Counted from the stretch's first letter, positions 16,655 to 26,318 are shown. The stretch is DNA of 64,000 nt from Porticoccus sp965660005 (GCF_965660005.1 NZ_CBFHYF010000003.1:50377-114376); one strand, 5' to 3'. The notes: generated by a model from the letters alone, not told the origin. Numbers and translations are program-made.

Positions 16655-18031
16655 TTACTGAAGAGATTCATCGTTTTTTCCCGGCCGTTTCCAACCTTCG
16701 ATGTTCTGCTGTTTCGCCCGAGTCAACCCGAGCTCACCATCGGGTACATCGCATGTAATAGTGGAACCCGCCCCTACGGTGGCGTTCTTGCCAATAGTAA
16801 CCGGCGCCACCAGAGAAGTATTTGAGCCAATAAAAGCATTGTCACCGATCGTAGTCCGGTGCTTGTTCAAACCATCGTAGTTACAAGTAATAGTGCCTGC
16901 TCCAATATTGACGTTGGCACCCAAACAGGCATCCCCCACATAACTGAGATGGTTGATTTTTGTGCCTTTCCCCAGGGAAGAGTTTTTGGTTTCTACAAAA
17001 TTACCTATTTTCGCACTTTCGGCCATCTCTGTACCCGCCCTCAATCTCGCGAAAGGGCCCACAACACAGTCTGGGCCGACCAGGCTTCCTTCCACAATAC
17101 TGTTGGCTTTTATTTCGGCCCCATCGGCAATACGGCTGTTGATAATCAGGCAATTTGGACCAATAGATACATTATTGCCCAACTGGACATCGCCCTCAAA
17201 AACCACATTAACGTCGATGTAGTTGTCTATGCCGGCGGTCAGTTTCCCCCTCACATCCACTCTGTCTGGATCGGCGATGGTGACTCCTGCCAGCATGAGC
17301 TGTTCCGAATGCTGTCGCTGATAATAACGTTCCAGCCGGCTCAGCTGACTACGATTATTCACACCCTCTACCTCTTGTGGGAAAAGGGGCTGCAACGTTT
17401 TAATCTTATAATGGTGCTGGTGTGCAAGCGAGATAAGGTCTGTGAGATAGTACTCCTGTTGAGCATTCTTGTTATCAATCACAGGTAACCAGTTTTTCAG
17501 CTTTTCTGCGGGCAGCGCCATCACACCGGTGTTCACTTCACAAATATCCAGTTGCTGTTGGCTAGCATCCTTTTCTTCAACGATCGCCACCACTTCCTGC
17601 GCTTGATCCCTGATGATTCGCCCATACCCAGACGGATCGCCAAGTAACACCGTTAACAGCACCAATGACCCGTCAGCGGCCATATCGACCATAGTCTGAA
17701 TTGTAGCTGGCTGAATTAACGGAACATCGCCATAAAGTATCAATACTGTGGCATCACTACGAATTTCCGGAACCGCCTGCTGAACCGCGTGGGCCGTGCC
17801 TAATGGCTGCTTTTGTTCAACGTAGAACAGGGCTTCGCCATTGATAGCGGACCTAACCTTTTCCGATTCGTGACCCGTGACAATGATGATTCTGGCTGTC
17901 TTGAGATCGTTGCCGGCATCTACAACATGCTGTAGCAATGGGCGTCCGGCCAGGCAATGCAGTACTTTAGGCAGACGGGATTTCATTCTGGTCCCCCTGC
18001 CAGCAGCCAGTATGACGACGTCCGTTGCCAT
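16655..18031 (-). CDS. glmU: Bifunctional GlmU (GlcN-1-P acetyltransferase / UDP-GlcNAc pyrophosphorylase)
   Basis: 458 residues. The N-terminal nucleotidyltransferase begins VVILAAGRGTRMKSRLPKVLH (about 5-25; Lys and Arg of the GxGTRM signature), with YGDVPL, EVNTGVMALP and GVNNRSQL as further landmarks. The C-terminal left-handed beta-helix (about 252-450) has hexapeptide repeats and the acetyltransferase segment NFVETKNSSLGKGTKINHLSYVGD. It catalyses the last two steps to UDP-GlcNAc. Followed directly by glmS. Confidence 0.97.
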   Translation of the reverse strand: MATDVVILAAGRGTRMKSRLPKVLHCLAGRPLLQHVVDAGNDLKTARIIIVTGHESEKVRSAINGEALFYVEQKQPLGTAHAVQQAVPEIRSDATVLILYGDVPLIQPATIQTMVDMAADGSLVLLTVLLGDPSGYGRIIRDQAQEVVAIVEEKDASQQQLDICEVNTGVMALPAEKLKNWLPVIDNKNAQQEYYLTDLISLAHQHHYKIKTLQPLFPQEVEGVNNRSQLSRLERYYQRQHSEQLMLAGVTIADPDRVDVRGKLTAGIDNYIDVNVVFEGDVQLGNNVSIGPNCLIINSRIADGAEIKANSIVEGSLVGPDCVVGPFARLRAGTEMAESAKIGNFVETKNSSLGKGTKINHLSYVGDACLGANVNIGAGTITCNYDGLNKHRTTIGDNAFIGSNTSLVAPVTIGKNATVGAGSTITCDVPDGELGLTRAKQQNIEGWKRPGKNDESLQ

Positions 18032-18068
18032 AGGAATCTCCTCGGTAAATCGGGGTATTTAATCAGTA

Positions 18069-18240
18069 TCAGCTGCTAATTACCACGATGTCAGAGCCCA
18101 TGCCCTCCCTCCAGCTGGCAGGCAATAACCACGTATAGATTCCCCCGGCTAAAGCCGGGGTTCTGGGGACTACGCCCCGCTTCGCTAAATTACAACTCCT
18201 GACAGAGTTGACCTTCATCCACAGGCAAACCCGTGGTGTT
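18069..18240 (-). repeat. Hairpin-rich intergenic stretch, possible IS200/IS605 end remnant
   Basis: A perfect stem-loop CCCCGGC-TAAA-GCCGGGG (18143-18160) and a second GGGG/CCCC stem (18165-18178) lie between glmU and atpC. On the minus strand the hairpin is preceded by a short frame ending RTPALAGG and followed by AATCTATACG, reminiscent of the TnpB 3' end plus right-end hairpin of IS200/IS605 elements. No transposase is intact. It could be an unrelated REP-like palindrome. Confidence 0.3.
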
Positions 18241-18256
18241 CTGTCTGTGACCGCAT

Positions 18257-18286
18257 AAAAAAAGGGTGGCAAATGCCACCCTTTTA
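18257..18286 (-). terminator. Terminator of the atp operon
   Basis: The stem AAAGGGTGGC (18261-18270) with GCCACCCTTT (18275-18284) and an AAAT loop is flanked by A-runs and T-runs. It lies 22 bases past the atpC stop and has T's on both strands, so it could act in either direction. Confidence 0.85.
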
Positions 18287-18307
18287 TAAACAACGATTCA
18301 AAACGGA

Positions 18308-18739
18308 TTATTTTTTGCCACCCATTTTTTTACGCAATTGCTCAATGGTACGGAGCTGAGCAGCCGCAGCGGCTAATTGAGAGGCGGCCCGGGAATAGTC
18401 AAACTCGCCACTCTGATTGGTCATATCCTGTTCTGCGTGCTTCTTGGCTTCTAGTGCTGCAGCTTCGTCGAGATCATCTGCCCGCAATGCTGTATCAGCC
18501 AGAATAGATACCTTGTTAGGCTGCACTTCCAGATAACCACCGGAAAGGTAATAAATTTCTTCCTCACCATTCTGCTTAACTATCCGGACAGGACCAGGTT
18601 TGAGGTCAGTTAACAGCGGGGCGTGACCAAACGTAACACCGAGTTCCCCCTGAGAACCACTGGCAACGAGAAGCTCTATTAAACCGGAGAACAGGTATTG
18701 CTCGGCACTTACGATGTCACAGTGCACAGTCATAGCCAT
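18308..18739 (-). CDS. atpC: ATP synthase F1 epsilon subunit
   Basis: 143 residues. It has an N-terminal beta-sandwich (VHCDIVSAEQYLFSG; GELGVTFGHAPLLTDLKPG; YYLSGGYLEVQPNKVSILADTA) and a C-terminal helical hairpin rich in Ala. It belongs to the rotor stalk and inhibits ATP hydrolysis. It is the last gene of the leftward atpIBEFHAGDC operon, before a strong terminator. Confidence 0.96.
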   Translation of the reverse strand: MAMTVHCDIVSAEQYLFSGLIELLVASGSQGELGVTFGHAPLLTDLKPGPVRIVKQNGEEEIYYLSGGYLEVQPNKVSILADTALRADDLDEAAALEAKKHAEQDMTNQSGEFDYSRAASQLAAAAAQLRTIEQLRKKMGGKK

Positions 18740-18762
18740 ATCTTAGTGCCTATATTGATCGT

Positions 18763-20163
18763 TTACTTCATTTTTCCTGCTTTCTCAACAGCTTCATCAA
18801 TCGTACCTACCATGTAAAATGCTTGCTCGGGCAGATTGTCGTAGTCGCCGTTAAGAATGCCCTGGAAGCCGGCAATCGTGTCTTTCAAAGAAACATATTT
18901 TCCAGGTGAACCGGTGAAGATCTCAGCCACATGAAAAGGCTGGGACAGGAAGCGCTCGATTTTCCGGGCGCGAGATACCACCAACTTGTCTTCCTCTGAG
19001 AGTTCGTCCATACCAAGAATGGCAATGATGTCTTTCAGCTCTTTATAGCGTTGAAGAACCGTCTGTACACCGCGGGCTGTATCGTAATGATCATGACCAA
19101 TTACCAGCGGATCGAGCTGACGTGACGTAGAATCCAGCGGGTCTACTGCAGGATAAATACCCTTGGCTGCAATATCACGGCTCAGTACAACCGTTGAGTC
19201 GAGGTGAGCGAATGTGGTGGCAGGTGACGGGTCAGTCAAGTCATCTGCGGGAACATACACAGCCTGTACCGATGTGATGGAACCCACTTTGGTAGAGGTA
19301 ATACGTTCCTGGAGAACACCCATTTCTTCAGCCAGCGTTGGCTGGTAACCCACAGCAGAGGGCATACGACCGAGCAACGCAGAAACTTCCGTACCCGCCA
19401 ACGTGTAACGATAGATGTTGTCAACAAACAGCAACACGTCACGACCTTCATCGCGGAATTTTTCCGCCATGGTCAGGCCGGTCAATGCGACGCGAAGACG
19501 GTTACCCGGCGGTTCGTTCATCTGACCGTAGACCATTGCCACCTTCGACTCACTGGGTGTTTCGATGTTAACGACTTTCGATTCCTGCATCTCAAAGTAG
19601 AAGTCATTACCTTCCCGGGTACGCTCCCCGACACCAGCGAACACCGACAATCCAGAGTGTTCGGTAGCGATGTTATTAATCAGTTCCATCATGTTTACGG
19701 TTTTACCGACACCGGCACCACCGAACAATCCCACCTTACCGCCCTTGGCAAACGGGCACACCAGATCAATTACCTTGATTCCTGTTTCCAGCAAATCTGT
19801 AGACGCAGCCAGCTCATCATAGGCCGGTGGCTTACGGTGGATTGAGGCGCGCTCGGTTTCCCCGATAGGGCCACAATCATCAATCGGATTACCCAGTACA
19901 TCCATGATGCGACCGAGTGTTGCAAGACCGACTGGTACACTGATCGGCGCGTTGGTATTGCCAACACTGAGGCCCCGGCTCAAACCCTCTGAGGAGCCCA
20001 TGGCAATAGTACGCACTACGCCATCACCTAGCTGCTGCTGGACTTCCAGGGTCAGACCTTGCTTATCAACTAACAGTGCGTCATATACGTTGGGTACCTG
20101 ATCGCGTGGGAATTCCACATCAATCACCGCACCAATAATTTGTACGATACGTCCGCTACTCAT
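18763..20163 (-). CDS. atpD: ATP synthase F1 beta subunit (catalytic)
   Basis: 466 residues. The catalytic nucleotide-binding subunit. It has P-loop GGAGVGKTVNM (about 151-161), GERTREGNDFYFEM with the catalytic-glutamate region, and DNIYRYTLAGTEVSALLGRMPSAVGYQPTL with the family signature. The DNIYR motif reads Tyr where DNIFR is usual, a mild change. It lies between atpG and atpC in the canonical order. Confidence 0.97.
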   Translation of the reverse strand: MSSGRIVQIIGAVIDVEFPRDQVPNVYDALLVDKQGLTLEVQQQLGDGVVRTIAMGSSEGLSRGLSVGNTNAPISVPVGLATLGRIMDVLGNPIDDCGPIGETERASIHRKPPAYDELAASTDLLETGIKVIDLVCPFAKGGKVGLFGGAGVGKTVNMMELINNIATEHSGLSVFAGVGERTREGNDFYFEMQESKVVNIETPSESKVAMVYGQMNEPPGNRLRVALTGLTMAEKFRDEGRDVLLFVDNIYRYTLAGTEVSALLGRMPSAVGYQPTLAEEMGVLQERITSTKVGSITSVQAVYVPADDLTDPSPATTFAHLDSTVVLSRDIAAKGIYPAVDPLDSTSRQLDPLVIGHDHYDTARGVQTVLQRYKELKDIIAILGMDELSEEDKLVVSRARKIERFLSQPFHVAEIFTGSPGKYVSLKDTIAGFQGILNGDYDNLPEQAFYMVGTIDEAVEKAGKMK

Positions 20164-20201
20164 GTCTGATTCCTCTTAAACTAAGGCTGTAAAATCTTGT
20201 G

Positions 20202-21062
20202 TTAAACGGCTGCTGCACCACTAACGATTTCCGACAGCTCCTGGGTAATAGCCGCCTGACGTGCTTTGTTGTAAAGCAACTGCAATTCATTGATCAAGTC
20301 ACCCGCATTATCGGTGGCGCTCTTCATGGCAATCATTCTCGCCGCCTGTTCGCAGGCTTTGTTCTCTACCACGCCCTGGTAAACCTGGGATTCGATATAA
20401 CGAATCAGGAGTCCGTCAAGCAAATCCTTGGCATCGGGTTCGTAGATGTAGTCCCAGTGGTGCTTCATCTTTTGATCTTCGATTGGCAAAAGGGGTAACA
20501 ACTGCTCCACAACAGGCTTTTGGGTCATCGTATTGACAAAATCATTTGAAACCAGATAGAGGCGATCAATGATTCCTTCATCATAGGCATCAAGCATTAC
20601 CTTTACACCACCGATAAGGTCGCCGGCGGAAGGCTGGTCACCAAGGTCTTTTACGGTGGCAACAATATTGCCGCCGAAACCACCAAAGAAGGCTGCCGCT
20701 TTGTTCCCCAACACGCAGAGATCAATAGCAATGGCTTCATTCGACCAGGATTTCATTGACCGAATGACTTCTTTAAACAGGTTGGTGTTCAAACCACCAC
20801 ACAAGCCGCGATCAGTTGATACGATAATGAACCCGACGCGCTTTACTTCGCGCTCTTCCATGTACTGATGTTTGTACTCAACATTAGCATTGGCGAGATG
20901 GCCTACAACCGAACGAATTCTGTCGGCATACGGCTTGCTCACTTCGCGACGCTCCTGTGCCCGCCGCATTTTACTCGCTGCAACCATCTCCATAGCACTG
21001 GTGATTTTCTGTGTGCTGCGGATACTGTTGATTTTTGTTTTGACTTCTTTTCCGACTGCCAT
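20202..21062 (-). CDS. atpG: ATP synthase F1 gamma subunit
   Basis: 286 residues. The N-terminal rotor helix VGKEVKTKINSIRSTQKITSAMEMVAASKM is typical and the C-terminal helix ends in NKARQAAITQELSEIVSGAAA, the family signature. It couples rotation of the c-ring to catalysis. It lies 38 bases upstream of atpD. Confidence 0.96.
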   Translation of the reverse strand: MAVGKEVKTKINSIRSTQKITSAMEMVAASKMRRAQERREVSKPYADRIRSVVGHLANANVEYKHQYMEEREVKRVGFIIVSTDRGLCGGLNTNLFKEVIRSMKSWSNEAIAIDLCVLGNKAAAFFGGFGGNIVATVKDLGDQPSAGDLIGGVKVMLDAYDEGIIDRLYLVSNDFVNTMTQKPVVEQLLPLLPIEDQKMKHHWDYIYEPDAKDLLDGLLIRYIESQVYQGVVENKACEQAARMIAMKSATDNAGDLINELQLLYNKARQAAITQELSEIVSGAAAV

Positions 21063-21112
21063 AATTTAGCCTTTCACAATTTTGGGCTGACGATGTCAGC
21101 CCAAATCAGAAA

Positions 21113-22657
21113 TTACCAGGTTTGAGTGCTGATGAACTTCTCCAGCGCAGCCTTGTAACTGGCATCAAGGTCGTCGTTCCAGTCACCGGTCTGATTTATC
21201 TGATCAAGCAAGTCGCTGTGTTCTGCTTTCATGTACGAAAGCAGCGCATGTTCAAAATCACCAATCTTGCTGACCTCAACTTCTTTCAGATAACCCCGGT
21301 CAGCGGCATAAATCATCATGGCCATTTCTGCCACGCTCTGGGGTGAATATTGGCCCTGCTTCATCAATTCAGTAACTCGTTCACCGTGATCGAGCTGAGA
21401 CTTGGTCGCCTCATCCAGATCCGAGGCGAACTGAGAGAATGCCGCCAGTTCACGATACTGGGCAAGTGCCGTACGAATACCACCCGACAATTTCTTGATC
21501 ACCTTGGTTTGTGCGGCGCCACCTACCCGTGATACCGAGATACCGGCATTCATGGCAGGACGGATGCCGGCATTAAACATATCTGCCTCGAGGAAGATCT
21601 GTCCGTCAGTGATCGAAATAACGTTAGTCGGTACAAATGCTGATACATCGCCCGCCTGGGTTTCAATCACAGGTAATGCTGTCAATGAACCGGTTTTCCC
21701 CTTGACTTCACCGTTGGTGAATTTTTCAACATAGGCGGGGTTAACGCGAGCGGCGCGCTCAAGGAGGCGAGAGTGCAAGTAAAAGACGTCGCCAGGGTAA
21801 GCCTCGCGGCCCGGCGGACGACGCAACAACAAAGAAATCTGACGATACGCCCAGGCCTGCTTGGTCAGGTCATCATAAATGATCAAGGCATCCTGACCGC
21901 GATCGCGGTAGTACTCACCCATGGTACAACCAGCAAAAGGGGCCAGATATTGCATGGCAGCGGGATCAGATGCGGTTGCCGCAACCACAATGGTATGGGC
22001 CATAGCACCGTGCTCTTCCAGCTTGCGCACAACGGCTGCAATGGAAGATGCCTTCTGACCGATCGCCACATAAATACATTTAATCCCAGAATCTTTCTGG
22101 TTGATGATGGCATCGACCGCGATCGCTGTTTTACCGATCTGGCGGTCACCAATAATCAGTTCCCGCTGTCCGCGTCCAATCGGCACCATGGCATCAATGG
22201 CCTTGAGACCGATTTGTACCGGTTGGTCTACAGATTGACGGGCAATAACACCGGGCGCAACTTTTTCCAGTGGGTCCGTCATTTTCGCATTGATTGGACC
22301 TTTACCATCAATGGGATTGCCCAAAGCATCAACCACACGGCCTTCCAGCTCCGGTCCAACCGGAACCTCCAGGATGCGGCCTGTGCACCGGGCCTTCTGA
22401 CCTTCAGCCAGACTTTGGTAATCACCCAGAATAACGGCACCGACAGAATCTCTCTCGAGATTGAGGGCCATACCGTAGATACCACCTTCAAATTCGATCA
22501 TCTCACCGTACATCACATCGGCAAGGCCGTGAATGCGAATAATACCGTCAGATACCGAAACGATTGTGCCTTCGTTTTGCGCTTCAGAGGAAACATCAAG
22601 GCTATCAATACGCTGTTTGATGATCTCACTGATTTCGGATGGATTCAGTTGCTGCAT
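21113..22657 (-). CDS. atpA: ATP synthase F1 alpha subunit
   Basis: 514 residues (513 in E. coli). The non-catalytic nucleotide-binding subunit. It has P-loop GDRQIGKTAIAVD (about 170-182), LIIYDDLTKQAWAYRQISLLLRRPPGREAYPGDVFYLHSRLLERA, and SISDGQ-type segment (VISITDGQIFLE). The N-terminus LNPSEISEIIKQRI contacts the delta subunit. Canonical position between atpH and atpG. Confidence 0.97.
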   Translation of the reverse strand: MQQLNPSEISEIIKQRIDSLDVSSEAQNEGTIVSVSDGIIRIHGLADVMYGEMIEFEGGIYGMALNLERDSVGAVILGDYQSLAEGQKARCTGRILEVPVGPELEGRVVDALGNPIDGKGPINAKMTDPLEKVAPGVIARQSVDQPVQIGLKAIDAMVPIGRGQRELIIGDRQIGKTAIAVDAIINQKDSGIKCIYVAIGQKASSIAAVVRKLEEHGAMAHTIVVAATASDPAAMQYLAPFAGCTMGEYYRDRGQDALIIYDDLTKQAWAYRQISLLLRRPPGREAYPGDVFYLHSRLLERAARVNPAYVEKFTNGEVKGKTGSLTALPVIETQAGDVSAFVPTNVISITDGQIFLEADMFNAGIRPAMNAGISVSRVGGAAQTKVIKKLSGGIRTALAQYRELAAFSQFASDLDEATKSQLDHGERVTELMKQGQYSPQSVAEMAMMIYAADRGYLKEVEVSKIGDFEHALLSYMKAEHSDLLDQINQTGDWNDDLDASYKAALEKFISTQTW

Positions 22658-22675
22658 TTGCTCTGGTCCTCAATC

Positions 22676-23212
22676 CTATGAATGTAATGCTTCGGCGAGT
22701 TTTAACAATCGCCCGCGTATGGATCCGTCAATGACAGTGTCTCCAGCCCTTACCACAGCGCCACCTATCAGGGTGCTGTCAACGGATACCTGCATATTAA
22801 CGGTGCGTTCCAGTTTCGCACTGAGCGCACTGGCCAGCTTTTCTTGTTGCTCAGCACTGATCTCCCGGGCTGAAACCACATTTACCTCAACGGTTTTTTC
22901 GCGGTTAGCCTTGAGTGTTTCAAACTGCTGGTAAATCTGTGGTAAAAGTCTGAGACGGCGATTATCCGCCAAAACCTGAATAAAATTCAGCGTCTTGCCG
23001 GAAAGGGCATCACCACAAACTGTTATTACTTTTTCTGCCTGTTGTGCTGCCGTGTAGGCTGGCGAACTCAACAGCTTTTCTACTACATGCTGCTGTGCAA
23101 CCGCAGCTGCTACAGCAAGACTATCAGACCAGTTTTGCAGATCACCCGCACCTTCGGCATATTCAAAAGCCGCTTTTGCATAGGGCCGGGCCAACGTGCT
23201 CAATTCAGCCAT
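22676..23212 (-). CDS. atpH: ATP synthase F1 delta subunit
   Basis: 178 residues. It has the N-terminal six-helix domain (ELSTLARPYAKAAFEYA) and the family C-terminal signature VDSTLIGGAVVRAGDTVIDGSIRGRL. It is the peripheral-stalk cap linking alpha to the b dimer. It lies 18 bases upstream of atpA and 12 bases after atpF. Confidence 0.95.
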   Translation of the reverse strand: MAELSTLARPYAKAAFEYAEGAGDLQNWSDSLAVAAAVAQQHVVEKLLSSPAYTAAQQAEKVITVCGDALSGKTLNFIQVLADNRRLRLLPQIYQQFETLKANREKTVEVNVVSAREISAEQQEKLASALSAKLERTVNMQVSVDSTLIGGAVVRAGDTVIDGSIRGRLLKLAEALHS

Positions 23213-23224
23213 GTTAAACCTCGG

Positions 23225-23695
23225 TTACAGCTCGGCTGCAAGTTTATCGACAAGCGCACGGTTCGCGCCTTCATCAATATTTGCCTGCAAGATTTTCTCA
23301 GCGCCAGCCAGAGCAAGTGTTGCAACCTTTTTACGAAGCTCTTCCTTCGCACGGTTAACATCTTGTTCGATTTCCGCCTGAGCTGCCGCTTTGAGACGAT
23401 CGCCTTCGGCGCGAGCTTGCTCTTTGGCTTCTCCAACTATCTGGTTAGCCCGCTTGTTTGCTTGCTCAAGTATGGATGCCGCTTCCTGTTTGGCTTCCTT
23501 GAGCCGCTCGGTGGCTCTTTCTTGTGCCAGCTCCAGATCACGCGACGCGCGATCAGCAGCATCCAAGCCATCGGCTATTTTCTTCTGCCGTTCTTCCATT
23601 GCATTGATAATGGCAGTCCATACAAACTTTTTGCAGAACCACACAAAGAACAGAAAAGAAACCAGCTGCCCAAATAGGGTCAGGTTAATATTCAC
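23225..23695 (-). CDS. atpF: ATP synthase Fo b subunit
   Basis: 156 residues, as in E. coli. One N-terminal membrane helix (about 5-25; FGQLVSFLFFVWFCKKFVWTAI) is followed by a long charged helical domain with coiled-coil character that forms the peripheral stalk dimer. Family start MNINLTLFGQ. It lies between atpE and atpH. Confidence 0.95.
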   Translation of the reverse strand: MNINLTLFGQLVSFLFFVWFCKKFVWTAIINAMEERQKKIADGLDAADRASRDLELAQERATERLKEAKQEAASILEQANKRANQIVGEAKEQARAEGDRLKAAAQAEIEQDVNRAKEELRKKVATLALAGAEKILQANIDEGANRALVDKLAAEL

Positions 23696-23744
23696 GCCAA
23701 CACCTCGTTCCTGGGGTTAAATAAAAGAATCGGGTTGTTGTTGC

Positions 23745-23975
23745 TTAACCGGCATAAACCGCGAAGATCAAATACATGCCGATACCCACACCGATCATCG
23801 GAATCGCATCAATCAGACCCGCCAGAAGGAACATTTTACCCTGCAGCATCGGACCCAGCTCCGGTTGACGAGCAGTGCCTTCCAGGAGTTTACCCCCGAG
23901 CAGACCCATACCAACTGCGGCACCCAGGGCACCAAAACCAACCATAATTGCGGCTGCAACCAAGATGAGTTCCAT
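23745..23975 (-). CDS. atpE: ATP synthase Fo c subunit
   Basis: 76 residues, two membrane helices forming one hairpin of the c-ring. The Gly-rich first helix (GALGAAVGMGLLGGK) and the second-helix proton-binding Asp in LAGLIDAIPMIGVG are present. The Gln/Glu-Ser/Thr set of Na+-binding c subunits is absent, so the enzyme is predicted to be proton-coupled. Normal operon position. Confidence 0.96.
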   Translation of the reverse strand: MELILVAAAIMVGFGALGAAVGMGLLGGKLLEGTARQPELGPMLQGKMFLLAGLIDAIPMIGVGIGMYLIFAVYAG

Positions 23976-24016
23976 TTTTATCTCCTAATGACTGTAGTAG
24001 TAAAGTTAAAAGTAAA

Positions 24017-24880
24017 TCAGTGATCTTCGTGTGCCATGCTCAGGTACACGACGGTCAAAACCATAAAAATAAATGCTTGCAGGGTAATGATCAGAATATG
24101 GAATATGGCCCATCCCAATTGCAGAACACCACCAAAGGTTCCCAATATCCAACCTGCGCTGTACATCATGGCGATGAGGATAAAAATCATTTCACCGGCA
24201 TACATATTGCCGAACAACCGCAAACCCAGGGAGAAAGGTTTCGCCAGGAGGCCAACCAACTCAAGGGCCAGGTTGATTGGTACAAAAATAGCTTGAACCA
24301 CGGGATTTTTGGCGGAGAAGGGTTGCAGGGTCAACTCACCCACAAACCCACCAACACCTTTCACCTTGATGCTGTAATAGATAATCATGACGAAAACGGC
24401 TAATGCCATTCCGAGGGTGATATTTGGGTCAGTGGAGGGAACGATTTTCTGAAAATGTACACCGGCCTGAAGCATTAACCAGGGGATCACATCGACCGGT
24501 ATCAGGTCCATCAGGTTCATCAGGAAAACCCAGACAAATATTGTCAGGGCCATCGGTGCTATCCAGGGATTTCTGCCATGAAAACTGTCTTTTACAGTTC
24601 CATCGACAAATTCCACCATCATTTCAACAAAATTTTGCCAGCCAGATGGAATGCCCGTAGTGGCACGTTTGGCTGCCCAGCGAAACAGAACAAGAAAGAT
24701 AAGACCCAGACCGAATGACCAACCCAAACTGTCCACATTGACTGCCATGAAGCCCATTTCAGCTGCTTCCTGGGCATTGTGAGCAAAACTCCAGCCATTT
24801 TCCGGGTGCTGACCATACGTAAGGTTGGTCAGGTGGTGCTGGATGTACTCTGTTCCCGTTTGTTGTGTATCGCCTGCCAT
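24017..24880 (-). CDS. atpB: ATP synthase Fo a subunit
   Basis: 287 residues, five to six membrane helices. The functional arginine is in LALELVGLLAKPFSLGLRLFGNMYAGEM (the R of SLGLRLFGN), next to the conserved Asn. The N-terminal extension QHHLTNLTYG is common in gammaproteobacteria. It forms the proton half-channels against the c-ring. It lies 24 bases downstream of atpI. Confidence 0.96.
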   Translation of the reverse strand: MAGDTQQTGTEYIQHHLTNLTYGQHPENGWSFAHNAQEAAEMGFMAVNVDSLGWSFGLGLIFLVLFRWAAKRATTGIPSGWQNFVEMMVEFVDGTVKDSFHGRNPWIAPMALTIFVWVFLMNLMDLIPVDVIPWLMLQAGVHFQKIVPSTDPNITLGMALAVFVMIIYYSIKVKGVGGFVGELTLQPFSAKNPVVQAIFVPINLALELVGLLAKPFSLGLRLFGNMYAGEMIFILIAMMYSAGWILGTFGGVLQLGWAIFHILIITLQAFIFMVLTVVYLSMAHEDH

Positions 24881-24904
24881 TTTTATCTCTCAAACCAGCT
24901 AGGT

Positions 24905-25288
24905 CTAATTACCCGTGTGGCTCAACACCTTTGCGGCGCAAAGCCACTGCACAATTATCATCGCGCCATAGCCAAGAAAAATCGCAGGTATGCTGACTGG
25001 CGACATATAACTGAACGTCAAACCAAACAACACAACCGTGAGCAATAATTTGCCCGCCTCTCCCCTGTATATGGCACGTATTATTTTTGGTGTCTGCCTG
25101 GCCCCCATATAGCGAAAGGTTTGCCGGGTGAAATAGGCGTGTGGGCCTATCTGTATCACCCCACCAATCAGCAAGGACCAGCACAGAACGCTATCTAGCG
25201 GTAGCAATGCCAGTACCGAAACCAACAGAACCATCAGTTGGACCAGCGCTATTCGAGCTACCGGTGGAGATTCAATGGTAGCTTTCAT
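24905..25288 (-). CDS. atpI: ATP synthase accessory protein AtpI
   Basis: 127 residues, four predicted membrane helices, low sequence conservation. It matches the AtpI family (GGVIQIGPHAYFTRQTFRYMGA). Known members help c-ring assembly or Mg2+ handling but are not essential. First gene of the atp operon; the 168-bp gap before it must contain the operon promoter. Confidence 0.88.
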   Translation of the reverse strand: MKATIESPPVARIALVQLMVLLVSVLALLPLDSVLCWSLLIGGVIQIGPHAYFTRQTFRYMGARQTPKIIRAIYRGEAGKLLLTVVLFGLTFSYMSPVSIPAIFLGYGAMIIVQWLCAAKVLSHTGN

Positions 25289-25456
25289 TCACCACCCTCC
25301 ACTCGTGCTATCTGCTCATGATGACAATTTTGTCAACCCAAACGGGCGGCAATTATAGGTAGTACAAGTTGCAGATTCAACTAAACTTTGCCACCGGGGT
25401 TAGTTTTAGTTGCTGTCGTACAAATAGCCGCCATTGATGCTGCTTATGGCTTGGCG

Positions 25457-26314
25457 CTATTTTATGTGCTCAAGAATTCCTTCCAGCTCATCCAGATTAT
25501 TGTATTTAAAGGTCAATTTTCCCTTGCCCTTAGCCGAGTGTTCAATAAATACAGGTACGCCGATCTGCTCCGACAACTTATCCTGAAGTACCCTGATATC
25601 ACTGTTTTCTTTTCGTATTTTATTTCCCACCGGTGGTTGGAGCTTCTTCCTCACCAGTGCTTCCGTCTGCCGGACAGTCAAACCTTTTGCCACAGCCGTT
25701 CTGGCAACCTCCGCCTGCTCCATACCCGACAAGCCAAGCAGGGCTTTGGCATGGCCTGCTTCCAGATCACCATGCTCCAGCAATTTTTGCACGTCTTCCT
25801 CAAGGCTCATCAGGCGCATGATATTTGCTACCGTGCTGCGGGGTTTACCCACCGCATCCGAGACCTGCTGCTGGGTCAGATCAAATTCCTGTTGCAGTCG
25901 CGTCAGAGCCTGGGCTTCTTCCATTGCATTGAGATCTTCACGTTGAATATTCTCAATCAATGCCATCGCAATGGCAGACTCGTCCGACACCTCCCTGATT
26001 AACGCAGGGATTGTCTCCAGGCCAACCTGTTGGGCTGCTCGCCAGCGGCGCTCGCCGGCAATAATTTCATAGCGGTCTATACCGACAGGTCTCACCACGA
26101 TAGGTTGCATTATTCCCTGCACACGAATGGAGTTGGCAAGCTCCTCCAGTGCTTCAGGGTGCATATCCCTGCGCGGTTGATATTTACCGCGGCTCATAAA
26201 TTCAAGAGGCAACTCTTTCAGGTGATCTGCCCCCTGAGAGACTGATGTATTCTCATCGTCATCAACCCCCAGGAGTGCATCCAGACCGCGGCCCAAACCT
26301 TTTCTTCTGACCAT
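25457..26314 (-). CDS. parB: Chromosome partitioning protein ParB
   Basis: 285 residues. The N-terminal ParB/CTPase domain includes YQPRRDMHPEALEELANSIRVQGIMQPIVVR and AGERRWRAAQ; the central helix-turn-helix includes LTQQQVSDAVGKPRSTVANIMRL; the C-terminal dimerisation domain ends in KFKYNNLDELEGILEHI-type sequence. It binds parS and spreads to form the segregation complex. ATG 26314 gives the standard start MVRRKGLGRGLDALL; a longer frame to 26503 overlaps parA and is rejected. Starts 4 bases after parA. Two parS sites lie in recF (37538, 38174). Confidence 0.96.
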   Translation of the reverse strand: MVRRKGLGRGLDALLGVDDDENTSVSQGADHLKELPLEFMSRGKYQPRRDMHPEALEELANSIRVQGIMQPIVVRPVGIDRYEIIAGERRWRAAQQVGLETIPALIREVSDESAIAMALIENIQREDLNAMEEAQALTRLQQEFDLTQQQVSDAVGKPRSTVANIMRLMSLEEDVQKLLEHGDLEAGHAKALLGLSGMEQAEVARTAVAKGLTVRQTEALVRKKLQPPVGNKIRKENSDIRVLQDKLSEQIGVPVFIEHSAKGKGKLTFKYNNLDELEGILEHIK

Positions 26315-26318
26315 AAAA

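Noticed and set aside
21773..22681. 302-codon plus-strand frame opposite atpA
   Set aside because: Antisense shadow of atpA inside a compact operon.
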